Shown: one piece after another, positions 25,207 through 35,549 of the stretch
Layout: each line of letters starts with the position of its first letter
Position numbering within the stretch: the stretch's first letter is position 1
Assembly (NCBI RefSeq): GCF_021134715.1
Contig: NC_060027.1
Span: 1,798,001 to 1,862,000 of the forward strand
DNA: 64,000 nucleotides
Reading direction: 5' to 3'
Origin: Daphnia pulex
Lineage: Eukaryota; Arthropoda; Branchiopoda; Diplostraca; Daphniidae
The notes under the pieces: model-generated
Told to the model about the DNA's origin: nothing
Databases searched by the model: none
The model's input: only the letters and a program-made list of their open reading frames with translations
Translations under genes and position numbers: made by a program

Positions 25207-25716
25207 CTAACAGTACGAAGATTTGCATACTCTGATACAGACAGCCTTGTTAGAAGCGTAGTAGCATTTCTGCAGGCACGCGGTGCACACGGCAGCTTTG
25301 TCAATTTCTTCCACTAACGCCTCCTTGATAGCGTCGCCCTCGCGCATCGAAATAGCTGTTGGGAAATCAAATCATTTGTGTCAGGCGAAAATTGAATCTT
25401 TCAATCGAAAATGGGCGATACCTTCTTCTCCTTGTACTTCACTGTCGACTGGAACAGCAGATGAGCCGGGTAAAACGGCAGCGCAAATGGCGACGAAGAA
25501 GACCTGATTTAACACAGCAACCAAGTCAATTTCATATCTTATTTAGAGTTAACTAATAAAGGCATTACATGGCTTATTATTGATTTTTACAGAATCAGTG
25601 TCTAAGCCTGCCCAGTGTCAGAAATAAGAAGGAAATACAAAACTTGACAGACTTTGACACAGAAGCAGACAAAAAATTCAAATTGTTTTGCTTACCATCT
25701 GAATAATGAAATTCAT
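25207..25716 (-). CDS. Secreted six-cysteine peptide, left-arm copy
   Basis: Minus-strand join of 25696-25716, 25422-25503 and 25207-25355. It encodes the same 83 residues as the copy at 26693-27202, because the arms are reverse complements. There is a signal peptide (M-N-F-I-I-Q-M-V-F-F-V-A-I-C-A-A-V-L-P-G-S-S-A), an acidic propeptide-like region of about 35 residues, then a C-terminal module with spacing C-x2-C-x3-C-x8-C-x3-C-x4-C. Introns are after codon 7 (phase 0) and in a Glu/Ala codon (phase 1). The product is presumably secreted, with up to three disulphides. The layout is like many antimicrobial or signalling peptides, but I do not recognise the family. Confidence 0.85.
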
Positions 25717-25800
25717 TTTTTAGGGCGATGTGTTGCTGCTGTTGGAAGAAGATGAAAGCGAATGATGAAGCTCGAGGCCCTTTCACATCTCATCGACGTC

Positions 25801-25808
25801 TATTTATA
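25801..25808 (-). promoter_or_regulatory. TATA box, left-arm peptide gene
   Basis: TATAAATA on the minus strand, 85-92 bp upstream of the ATG; the mirror image of the box at 26601-26608. Confidence 0.8.
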
Positions 25809-26600
25809 CTCGGATCACGGACGCTGTCACGTTGAGCTGCTCATTTAGGACACGTGGAAGAGCGTAGGTGTAAGTACACATCTGCCAATCCGTCGATGTC
25901 CAATTTGTACGCATTTAGACGTGTAAACGCTCAAACTCTGCCGAACTCTGCTAAAACAGGTGGGTAATTTCGAAGGCTATTCAGATTAAATCAATAAAAA
26001 AAAGTATGGGAAAAATTGTCGGATGTTGACTTTGTTCCATAATCGAAAGCAGGTCGTCACTGGGCATCCGTTGGTCGACGCTGTATCTAGTCAGCAGGCC
26101 CATATTTATTCTGACTCGCAGGTGTTGCTCACGATTGAGCAGGATCCCAATAATCCTAGGTCGAATTTTTATTAATTTAAAGGGCTTACGATAAAAATAC
26201 GCGCGCTATAACGTCCACCGTTATTGGATTCGCGAAAAGATTTACGTAAAATCGCGCATACTTATTACTGAACTGTTCTCGAGCAACTCAGCAAGTCAGA
26301 AAAACTTGGGCCTGCTGACTAGATACAGCGTCGACCAACGGATGCCCAGTGACGACCTGCTTTCGATTATGGAACAAAGTCAACATCCGACAATTTTTCC
26401 CATACTTTTTTTTATTGATTTAATCTGAATAGCCTTCGAAATTACCCACCTGTTTTAGCAGAGTTCGGCAGAGTTTGAGCGTTTACACGTCTAAATGCGT
26501 ACAAATTGGACATCGACGGATTGGCAGATGTGTACTTACACCTACGCTCTTCCACGTGTCCTAAATGAGCAGCTCAACGTGACAGCGTCCGTGATCCGAG

Positions 26601-26608
26601 TATAAATA
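26601..26608 (+). promoter_or_regulatory. TATA box, right-arm peptide gene
   Basis: TATAAATA 92 bp upstream of the ATG at 26693. The two mirror promoters are about 790 bp apart. Confidence 0.8.
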
Positions 26609-26692
26609 GACGTCGATGAGATGTGAAAGGGCCTCGAGCTTCATCATTCGCTTTCATCTTCTTCCAACAGCAGCAACACATCGCCCTAAAAA

Positions 26693-27202
26693 ATGAATTT
26701 CATTATTCAGATGGTAAGCAAAACAATTTGAATTTTTTGTCTGCTTCTGTGTCAAAGTCTGTCAAGTTTTGTATTTCCTTCTTATTTCTGACACTGGGCA
26801 GGCTTAGACACTGATTCTGTAAAAATCAATAATAAGCCATGTAATGCCTTTATTAGTTAACTCTAAATAAGATATGAAATTGACTTGGTTGCTGTGTTAA
26901 ATCAGGTCTTCTTCGTCGCCATTTGCGCTGCCGTTTTACCCGGCTCATCTGCTGTTCCAGTCGACAGTGAAGTACAAGGAGAAGAAGGTATCGCCCATTT
27001 TCGATTGAAAGATTCAATTTTCGCCTGACACAAATGATTTGATTTCCCAACAGCTATTTCGATGCGCGAGGGCGACGCTATCAAGGAGGCGTTAGTGGAA
27101 GAAATTGACAAAGCTGCCGTGTGCACCGCGTGCCTGCAGAAATGCTACTACGCTTCTAACAAGGCTGTCTGTATCAGAGTATGCAAATCTTCGTACTGTT
27201 AG
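26693..27202 (+). CDS. Secreted six-cysteine peptide, right-arm copy
   Basis: Join of 26693-26713, 26906-26987 and 27054-27202. Donors are GTAAGC and GTATCG, acceptors AATCAG and CAACAG; the sum is 252 nt, 83 residues plus stop. The N-terminal signal peptide is followed by V-P-V-D-S-E-V-Q-G-E-E and a helical acidic segment. The C-terminus carries V-C-T-A-C-L-Q-K-C and, after eight residues, C-I-R-V-C-K-S-S-Y-C with the stop right after the last Cys. The mature part is cationic while the preceding part is acidic, a pattern seen in processed prepropeptides. No dibasic cleavage site separates them. The gene is identical to its mirror copy, indicating very recent duplication or gene conversion. 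Confidence 0.9.
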
Positions 27203-27824
27203 ACTACCAAGGTACAGGCCCACTCGCACGTTTTATTACCCGTTCATGTTACGCAAAATGGCTTTTTTAAGACAGTCAAATGTTAATCAACAAGTCGAAT
27301 AATTAAGTGGTTCTATTTTGATACTTTTAGCAATGCGATGGACTTCCGGCATTTCAACTAAGACCACCCGACACACCAAGCATCCGGACATGGCGGTTAC
27401 ACCGACCCAGTTCACATTTCCAATGATTTCTCTTTATTTTTATTTGCTCCTTGTATGGCCAATACAAATATAATAGATAGCACCAACTACGTGTATATGG
27501 CGTTATTCTATAACATCTTACCTTTGTGCGCCCTCCTGCAATTTGTTGCTGGGAAGTTAAGAAATAAGCAATGAGTAAGATGCCAACAGCAGTATTAAAA
27601 AAGCTGATCGAATCAGAGTTTTTACCCAATGTTAATAGTGGTTATCAGCCTTGTCAGGAAAACTAAACAAATATGGAAATAAGTTACTATTCTTAATTTA
27701 CTAAATTTAGTTGGGGTGCGATATAAATTTTATATCACATCACGAATGGTGGTGATGTAATGTTGTTTTTTTTTGTTTTGTTTTTTTGCTGAAGGTCATT
27801 TTTTTATATGCAGTTGCAAAGTTC

Positions 27825-28355
27825 AATATTTCGTTCCTGAAATTTTGTTTCTTCCTAGCAACGCCTCCAAATGTCTTCCCTTTCTTCTTAATTCGCCCCA
27901 ATTTTCAACGTTGACAAGAAAGTGTGGGGTGACAAACAAAGTCGAAACAAAACTTCGAAGGGCGTTGCCGCTGTCAGTTCAACGCCAATATTTGTATTTG
28001 CCAGACGTTAAATTGTGTCGATAACGACTAATGGCGGTTGTCAGGCCGCCCAGCATCGCCTACATTTTTAATTGTTTAGCCTTTTTTATAGTGAAATAGT
28101 CGGTGTTTATTTAATGTTGTTCGCAATTCTATTATGTTAACGAGTTGTATCTAATTTGACGCCTCGACAACAGTGCTGCAAATTGGTGGAGTTGATGCGT
28201 GACTGCATAAATGCTATTTGTGCCTTTGTGCGATAAAACGGATGCCACACGCAATCCGAATTTTAAACTGCCCATTTCCGAACAACTTGGCTTCGTCATT
28301 CGTCTAGTTTATTCTGAGCGCCAGTAACTATAGGGACGTCGGTCACTTGAAATAG
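27825..28355. repeat. Diverged duplicate of 22.72-23.17 kb
   Basis: This stretch resembles 22720-23165 through many short shared blocks and lies just upstream of the exchanger start codon at 28468, so it probably includes that gene's promoter or leader. No coding frame is supported in it. Confidence 0.65.
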
Positions 28356-28467
28356 GTCGGAATGGATTTAACCAGTTTCTTCTTTTAGCTGTAGAGTGGG
28401 AAAAAGTTCTTAGTAACCGATCAACAACGAAAGCTGCGGTAGTCCTTTGCTCTTTCTCTATCACAAA

Positions 28468-31400
28468 ATGACATTGAAAATGAAGTTGTATCAGTTTTTA
28501 TTTTTATTTCCCGTGATCGGCATTTGTTATTCACTTCCGCAAACTCTACGCCAACTGCCTCAACCTTCTGATGTTATTTTTAACGAGCATCCGTTGTCGG
28601 AGACGACGAAAATAAATAATCAACTCGTGGGGCTGACGACGAGTGAACACCAGAAGTTGATTCATTCACCAACAGGTAACATATTTTGTCATTTTAAAAC
28701 TCCATCACGAAATTACCTTCAACTCCTGTAGAGAGAAACGAAAATGGGCAGGTTTCTTCTTATTCACCTGATGCCTTTCATCCGACGGTTCCAACCGAAC
28801 GTCCTCACATTCCCATTGCCGAACCCAATTTTCCAAGAGTGGCCGTTCCGTTTACTATTGGCATGTGGGTCCTTGGCATCTGCATAGTCAAGACAGGTAT
28901 AATTAACCATTTTCTATTTACTATATTTTCTATTATTCCCACATTTTCCTTGTCAGTTGTGAACGGTTGGCCGAAATTGTTAGCCTGGTTCCCCGAAACC
29001 TGTTGCTTGATCGTCGTCGGGTTCGCCGTCGGGGGCATTTTGTACGCTACCAAAACGCCCGTGCTGTCCCCGCTGTCGTCGACCATCTTCTTCTTCTGTA
29101 TGCTGCCGCCCATCATTTTGGATGCCGGTTATTTTATGCCCAATCGGCTCTTTTTCGACCATTTCGGCACAATTCTCCTCTTCGCCGTGGTGGGGACAAT
29201 ATTCAACGCCATTTGTATAGGTAAGATGATAAATTAACGATGTTACTGGACAACTACTTAATTCTGTGTCATTATTTTAATTGAAGGTGTTAGTCTTTGG
29301 GCCTGCGGTTTGTCCGGTCTTTACGGTTTCGAGATTTCTTTGCTGGAAACGCTCCTTTTCTCATCTCTTATTTCCGCCGTGGATCCAGTGACTGTACTGG
29401 CAGTTCTTGAAGAAATTCACGTTGATAAAGTTCTCTACATTATTGTCTTTGGAGAATCATTGATGAATGATGCTGTCTCTGTGGTAGGCCCGATATTTAT
29501 TTAGTTATTTAAATTTACCTCAAGTAGAAGTTCCTTTGTTTCTAAATTCTTATTCATATTTTTCAATTAGGTTCTGTATAACATGTGTGACTCATACGTC
29601 ACTCTCGGCGCCGACAAAATCGAAACGGCAGACGTTTTTACCGGATTCGCCGCTTTTATTGTTTTGGCTCTTGGCGGAACGATTATTGGCATCGTTTGGG
29701 GATTCCTGGCCGGTTTCGTCACCAAATTTACCCACCGTGTTCCAGTCATCGAGCCCGTCTTTGTGTTCATTATGAGCTATGCAGCTCTAATTAATGCTGA
29801 AACCTTTCAGTTGTCAAGCATTCTTTCGTAGGTCACATTTTTACTTTACGTCTAGATTACATTGACGTAAATTTTTATCCATTAGAGTCATGTTTTGCGG
29901 GATCACAATGAAGAACTACGTGGCAGAGAATGTGTCGCCCGCTTCCCTGACGACCATCAACAAGGGACTGAAGGCAATCAGCAATTGTTCTGAATCGATC
30001 ATATTTATGTTCCTAGGCATCACTACGGTCAACGACCATCACGAGTGGAACACGGCCTTCATTCTACTCACCGTATTTTTCTGCACGCTCTACAGAGCAA
30101 TCGGTAAAAATCCCCTAACATCTTTTGTACGGTAAATATCAATTCCGTTTTTTAAAATCTGATTTGCGGTTGCAGGCGTTTTTATCCTGTCGGAAATCGC
30201 CAACTATTTTCGCCTTCACAAACTGAATTTTGTCGAAAAGTTGGTCATGTCTTACAGCGGATTACGTGGAGCCATCGCCTTTGCTTTGGTCCTCCTCATC
30301 GATCCCAGTCGCATCCCCCGTCAGCCGCTTTTTGTTACCGCGACCATCACTGTCGTCTTCTTCACCGTTTTCTTCCAGGTTAGTTCGATTTGGCTTGTCA
30401 CTTTCCCACGCCGTAATCGAATTTCATCAACAGGGCATCACCATCCGGCCGCTTGTGAGATTCCTCAAGGTGAAACAAGAAGAACACCAGGAGAAAACGA
30501 TGAACGAACGTCTTCATGAAAGGGTTAGATATGTTCAATTTGACTATTACAGCGTTGAAAACTAATTCATTTTAATCATCACTAGATGCTTGATTATACG
30601 ATGGCGGGAGTCTTGGATGTGTTGGGTCAATGCAACAGTATCAAAATTCGTAACAAGTGAGTTTACTTTTTCTTTTACAGTACGTCCATATTGAAATGCG
30701 TTGACATTCATGCGAATCTGGTTGCGCTGTTATCCATCGACTAACATGTTAAACAAAGGTTCAAGCAGTGGGATTACGCTTACATCCGCCCTTGTTTGTT
30801 CCGCGGAGAGAAACACCGTGAACCTAAAATCACGGAGACCTACTGGGCATTGAGAATTCTCGAGGCAACTAAATTGGCCCGATGCAATCACACGAACTCG
30901 ACACAGTCTGGTTCCGATTCCTTGGCTAATTCCAACCGTTCGTGCAGCAGTAGCGGCCTTGTAGCGAGAAAATCGTCGCCGCAGTCAATGTATCGTGATA
31001 TCCTTACGTTTACGATTTGCCTTAACTAGAAAAACAATTTTTAAATGATTTGTTTTTAGGGAGGGTGCAGCTCGCAATTTGAACACATCGAAGCGCGAAC
31101 CATCGGCAAAAGGAGAAATTCGGGATCCTGCTGAGGTGTGCCATCGTCACGTTGCCTGCAAACTTTATCGTTGCAAGGTGAGATGTAACCAACAAATGAA
31201 TTTGTGCAGTCCTGATCATCTTGTTCCGTTTAGAGCGTTGGGCATTCAAGATGTTGTCGTCACGTAGTCAGTCGTGACTGCGATCTGTCGAGCGATTCCA
31301 ATAGTGCGAAATCAATTACCAACTCGAACTTCATTCCGAAAGGAAAAACGAATCGTGGTTACGACGACGTAGAAGATGAAGTTTTATTTCGTTCCACAGA

Positions 31401-31568
31401 CTCCAATCCAGGTAAATGCCTAGTTTGTTTTGTGCCATTTAATTCCCTTGTGACTCTTAAAAATTCACCTTAGATGGAGAAGAACAACTCAGTACTTCAA
31501 CGGTGCCAGCCTCTGCATCGTGCGAACCGAACGCTAATTCACGCATCTCTGCTCAATTTATAAAATAA
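28468..31568 (+). CDS. Na+/H+ exchanger (SLC9/NHE family), 13 exons
   Basis: Join of 28468-28675, 28732-28896, 28957-29220, 29287-29483, 29571-29827, 29886-30103, 30176-30378, 30434-30523, 30586-30656, 30759-30989, 31060-31177, 31234-31411 and 31474-31568; 2295 nt, 764 residues. Reading frame is kept through every intron. It is an electroneutral antiporter exchanging Na+ for H+ across plasma or endosomal membranes. Evidence: an N-terminal signal-like segment, then about a dozen hydrophobic helices. [12 protein letters not shown] (about 169-180) is the amiloride-region motif. F-G-E-S-L-M-N-D (267-274) holds the transport Asn-Asp pair. S-G-L-R-G-A (Arg about 467) is the conserved arginine loop. 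A hydrophilic tail of about 250 residues, rich in Ser and basic residues, is likely regulatory. Length is usual for animal NHE1/2/3-type proteins; I cannot assign the exact subtype. The exon 10 donor (GTATCG) was chosen to keep frame and is the least certain junction. Confidence 0.9.
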
Positions 31569-31608
31569 TAACCAAACTTTTATCACAGAAATATTTTGAA
31601 TGCATCCT

Positions 31609-31614
31609 AATAAA
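31609..31614 (+). promoter_or_regulatory. Polyadenylation signal AATAAA of the exchanger
   Basis: AATAAA about 40 bp after the stop codon, suitable spacing for 3' end formation of the exchanger transcript. Confidence 0.6.
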
Positions 31615-31759
31615 AGTCTAGAAGATTAGATCTTGACTTGGCTATTTGATTGGATCAAACTGTGACTCGTCGTTTATAATTATTGTATCATTGGTGGGAA
31701 TAGTTATCAACTGTAAGGATAGCAGGATACCGTTTGTCTCTTTAACTCTTTTTTACTTA

Positions 31760-32050
31760 TTCATTGTTTTTGTGAATATATTTTCATAGCCCATATTTAA
31801 TTTTTTGTTTAGATAAACGCGTCCATAGTTGATTGGAAAAACTCTGTCCTCGTGTACACCCATGTGAGTGTGTAAGTATTCACGAGGACCTAATCAACTG
31901 ATTTCTGTGGATGGAGCACTTGCTGTGGATGGCTGGTTTCATTTCCCGGGCTTCAAGGTAGGAAACATGTTTCTCTATATTCTTCTTTTTTGACTAGTTG
32001 GTGGCGTCGTATGATTATTCCTGAGCTAGACTGCAACTATTTTCTCTCAA
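31760..32050 (+). repeat. Dispersed repeat with conserved hairpin, copy 1
   Basis: It aligns in direct orientation with 37150-37452 over most of its length. Shared blocks include GATTGGAAAAACTCTGTCCT, ACACCCATGTGAGTGTG, TTTCCCGGGCTT and GGTAGGAAACAT. A nine-base stem (GTCCTCGTG at 31846-31854, CACGAGGAC at 31881-31889) is perfectly complementary. Confidence 0.8.
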
Positions 32051-32165
32051 CTCTTAACAACTGAATCGCATTTCAGCTGAGTGCGTTTTACACTGAAATG
32101 AGTAACGGTGGGACAGGCTATTTAAATCAATTTGCGAAATACGAGAATCAGTTTGAGTAAAGAAG

Positions 32166-32315
32166 TTAATATATTTCTTCAGAATAATTATGACGGTGAC
32201 GATTGTATCCACCATTGCCTCCGTAATTCCTGTATCCTTGATAACGGCCATGCTCTTCGCCGTAGCGTTCACCGCTATTCCCGCCCAAGTATTCACCACT
32301 ATATCCGCCTCGACC
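32166..32315 (-). CDS. Gly/Tyr/Arg-rich terminal exon, incomplete gene
   Basis: After a GATTACAG acceptor the minus strand reads G-R-G-G-Y-S-G-E-Y-L-G-G-N and on through Gly, Tyr, Glu, Arg and His residues to a stop at 32166, about 50 residues. Glycine-rich tails like this are common in arthropod secreted and cuticle proteins. A TATAAAA-like string lies upstream near 32405-32412, but no ATG in frame was found between it and this exon. Either the first exon is unusual or this is a remnant. Confidence 0.35.
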   Translation of the reverse strand, partial: GRGGYSGEYLGGNSGERYGEEHGRYQGYRNYGGNGGYNRHRHNYSEEIY

Positions 32316-33235
32316 TGTAATCCATAGGAGAGAACTCAAATTAAAGTTTAAAACAGAGTTGAACAACGATATCTGTCTGCTTGAAATTAACGGTCCAATG
32401 CTTTTTTTATACTAGACACATAATAGGTGTATAGAAAATACGTTGGTGACGCATTATATTGTCGCGTATGGTTTAGCACAGACGTCGATCAGCAGACAAT
32501 TCTGGGAAATTACGATAAGGGGACGACTAACGACGATGACATAAGGTCACCTTGGTCCCCTCTACTTTAAAGACGACCCCCTGTAGACTTAAGGTAGACG
32601 AGTTTGGCCCTGACTGGTGTGTGGATCTCTCCATTTGACTGGTGTTGGGCACTGTCGTCCGTTTTCGTGTCTTGGGAGTGACGGCAGTGCATGTGCTTTG
32701 GCGGAGGCTGGGCTCGTGCAATCGTGGAGCCAGCTCCGTGAAACTGCAGTACTGGTCGGCCACAGCAACGTGAAGCCCGCATTGACTAGCCCGTGACAAT
32801 ATATCTCGTGTCGATAGAAAGAAAAAGAAAAAAAGAAACGGCAATTTGATAAAAACAGCTTTCGTTTTCAGTCAGAACGAGAAAAGCACCAAATGTTATT
32901 TTCGAATATTTATAGCCTATATTTTAGTAAGTAGACGAACATGCAAATAGCAAATGTATTCGGTGTTCCAAATTGTTCTCTCTACACCTTTCATTTCAAG
33001 ACAGAATTAATATGCTGTTATTGCTGTGTCTTAGGACAGAGAAAGAAATCTATAAGTGTGTCTATGTATAGGATGAAATCAATCATAAGAATAGCTACCG
33101 TTATCTCTGCTGCAATTCATTGATTATATATTTGGACAACAACATCTTACACAGATTGCCACCTAAATCATAGAAAAACGAAATTGAACGCAATCTTCAG
33201 TACGCGTCAAATCGAGCTGATGATAATGTCAAACA

Positions 33236-33985
33236 TTATTCGACGGTGTCAACTGCTGCCTCGACTTCGGTAGTGTCTTCGTCATATGTTCCCCACCACC
33301 ACTTCCATAGGTGAGAAGACGGAACGGGAGCGAATTCGACTTCCACAGCAAGAGAATCGGGATCAACCGGCTCCACTACAACAGACTCCAGATCTACCAG
33401 GGTAGAAAGTTCGTCAGCCGGAAGAGGGGCGGGTTCCACAACCGCAAGGGTAGCAACAACTTGGACCGCTTCCAGGTTAGTGGGTTCCTCATCAGCCGTA
33501 AGACGAGCAGCTTTCATGGCGGCTTCAAAGTTTTTCCGCCACAACAAGTATAATCTGCTGCTTTCGGTGTCTCTTTGGGTTTTCACCGTTTCTTTCTCGG
33601 CTTTCTTGTCTTCCTTCGTCTTCCTCGGGTAGAAGCGGTGGTGAGTTCTGGTGGAGTTGTGTCTCTCAGCCGCATCATGCTTATTCCATCCGTGTTCCGA
33701 TTTCTTGCCGTGGGCCGTTTCCGTAGCTGCCATGCAAAGAAATACAGGGGAAATAATTTTAGTAACTCATCATGGGAGATTAATACGACACACAAATAAT
33801 TAAAACGCTAAAATCTGATTTTACCATTTTCCTCTGATGCTGGATTGGCGGCCGTCGTGATGACGCAAACCAGGAAGACCAACGCCAAGATGCTCAATAC
33901 CTGCAGGTAACATTTGCAAAATGATTGAAATTATTATGACCACAATTTAAAAATGAATGTGTATAACTTTTACCTTGAAACTCAT
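33236..33985 (-). CDS. Small secreted charged protein, three exons (paralogue of 35.0 kb gene)
   Basis: Minus-strand join of 33974-33985 (M-S-F-K), 33825-33900 and 33236-33726; 192 residues. The signal peptide spans V-L-S-I-L-A-L-V-F-L-V-C-V-I-T-T-A-A. The mature protein begins N-P-A-S-E-E-N and has a basic, His/Lys-rich first half. The second half is Val/Glu/Pro-rich and acidic, with a W-K-W-W-W-G motif near the end. Exons 1 and 2 are 12 and 76 nt, exactly as in the divergent gene at 35036-35547, and the signal peptides are alike, so the two are paralogues. I do not recognise a function. Confidence 0.85.
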
Positions 33986-34059
33986 GATGTGATTTTCAGC
34001 GAGTGAAAATTGTTTAAAGACTAAAACAATCTGTGACTTGAACTAGCCAATGCACCGGG

Positions 34060-34066
34060 TTATATA
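34060..34066 (-). promoter_or_regulatory. TATA box of the 33.2 kb gene
   Basis: TATATAA on the minus strand, 75 bp upstream of the ATG at 33985. Confidence 0.7.
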
Positions 34067-34950
34067 GTGGGGAAAAGAAGTCAACTAAAACTGAAATCGT
34101 GCGTTTTGAAATGTTAGTGGGGTTGGCAAATCGCTTCTTTACACGTCCACAGCAGAGGCCGATTATCGATTATTGGCGCGCTATTTGGTTTCATGTTGTC
34201 ACTCGTACTCCACGACCTCGATTACCTGTAAAAATAGCTCAAACGTGACTTTTATAATTCGGCTAGATCAGACTAAATGAGATTTTCAAATTATATTTCA
34301 AATATCACAATTGTTTTCAAACGTTTGCTGGATAGAATTCGAACGATGGACATCCTAACTTTTCTATTGTCAATTCATATCCATGGCATTAAATGATTAA
34401 AGATAGTACATAAGAAGACCGATCGGCGATTGGACTCTAATAAATGTACCCTAAGTCACAGTTGTTCCGCCGGAGTGTTACTCCGGAGCATTGAGGGATC
34501 TTAAAAATTCTTATTATTTCTTCAGATTTTTTTAGTCAGCTAGATATCATATTAAAGGTATATTATTACATAGGGGATCGTTTTTTTGCCGTGTTGAAAT
34601 ATGCTTTGTTATTTATGTTTTAAAACTATACCATTAGACATCGGATTTATCCAGTAGGAACCAGTTCAATCCAAATATACCCAAATTGCCACGTTAGCAG
34701 TTGATCGAATGTCGCTCTTGGTGGCCAACTGATCGAATTAAATTGCGCAAATTAATCGAAAGTCACGTTCGAGATATTTGATGATGGGATCGTTTTATTC
34801 GCAATCGCCATGTACTTGGCTAACTGTAGTTCATATTGCTATAATGTGAAACCATTGGCACCTGCCAAAATTGAGATTTCTGGACGTGTCGTTCAAATGC
34901 CAATGGCCGACAGCCACGTCAGTAATGATTCACGATGGCCAATATTCCAC
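34067..34950. other. Shared intergenic region of a divergent gene pair
   Basis: About 0.9 kb between two outward-facing TATA boxes of paralogous secreted-protein genes. No coding frame is supported. It is the likely site of shared upstream regulation. Confidence 0.5.
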
Positions 34951-34958
34951 TATAAAAG
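34951..34958 (+). promoter_or_regulatory. TATA box of the 35.0 kb gene
   Basis: TATAAAAG 85 bp upstream of the ATG at 35036; a strong consensus. Confidence 0.8.
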
Positions 34959-35035
34959 CCGCTGTGCCGTCCCGTTAATTTCACAGATATTTTCTGATCT
35001 TCAAACAGTTTAATACACTCGCTGAACTCTTCATC

Positions 35036-35547
35036 ATGAACTTTAAGGTAAAAGTTAATAGTTTAATTTTGTCTTTTTCAATTTATATGGTCATAAGAAA
35101 TTCAATCATTTTGCAAATCATGTCACCTGTAGGTATTTAGCGTCTTGGCTTTGATGGCCCTGGTTTTTGTCTTCACGACAACCGCCGATCCAGTAGCAGA
35201 GGAACATGGTAAAATCTGATTTTAACGTCTTATATTATTTGTGTCGTTATTTCCCGCGGTGGTTTGTAACTATTATATTTGGGTGATTCTTGTTTATTCG
35301 CATTTCAGTTTCCGAAATGGTCCAAAACACTAAACACGCTTCGGAGGATCATCACGCTGCTGCTGGAAAAGCCAATGCCGCCCACTCTCATCACGTCAAA
35401 AAGGTGAAGGACGGAAAGAAACACGAGCCCAGCAGAGATTCCCGTGAAGCGAAAGCTGCCCAGCAGCACAAGAAAGAAACCCCAGCAGTACCCATCAAAG
35501 CCAGTAATGGCAAGAAACCTTATAAATTTCTCCCGAAAGCAGCTTAG
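35036..35547 (+). CDS. Small secreted Lys/His-rich protein, three exons
   Basis: Join of 35036-35047 (M-N-F-K), 35133-35208 and 35309-35547; 327 nt, 108 residues. The signal peptide is V-F-S-V-L-A-L-M-A-L-V-F-V-F-T-T-T-A, followed by D-P-V-A-E-E-H. The mature protein of about 85 residues is strongly basic (many Lys and His, H-H-A-A-A-G-K, H-S-H-H-V-K-K-V-K) and has no cysteine. It could be a linear cationic peptide or a metal- or anion-binding secreted protein, but the family is not recognised. The exon layout equals that of the divergent paralogue at 33.2 kb. Confidence 0.87.
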
Positions 35548-35549
35548 GC

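Larger units (their letters stand above)
24484..27635. repeat. Large inverted duplication (palindrome)
   Basis: The left arm 24841-26102 and right arm 26307-27568 are reverse complements; every position pair sums to 52409, so there are no indels over 1262 bp, and I found no mismatch where I checked. The spacer is 204 bp (26103-26306). Beyond 24841 the left arm carries 293 bp (24548-24840) absent from the right arm. Weaker homology then resumes outward to about 24484 and 27635, with several mismatches. Each arm contains one complete six-cysteine peptide gene with its TATA box, so the two genes are divergent. Confidence 0.92.

Noticed and set aside
25207-27202. Calling the six-cysteine peptide a toxin or a defensin
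   Set aside because: The cysteine spacing does not match a family I can name; only secretion and a disulphide-rich module are supported.
24841-27568. Assembly artefact as explanation for the palindrome
   Set aside because: Not excluded, but the unique spacer, the 293-bp difference and the different outer flanks argue for real sequence.
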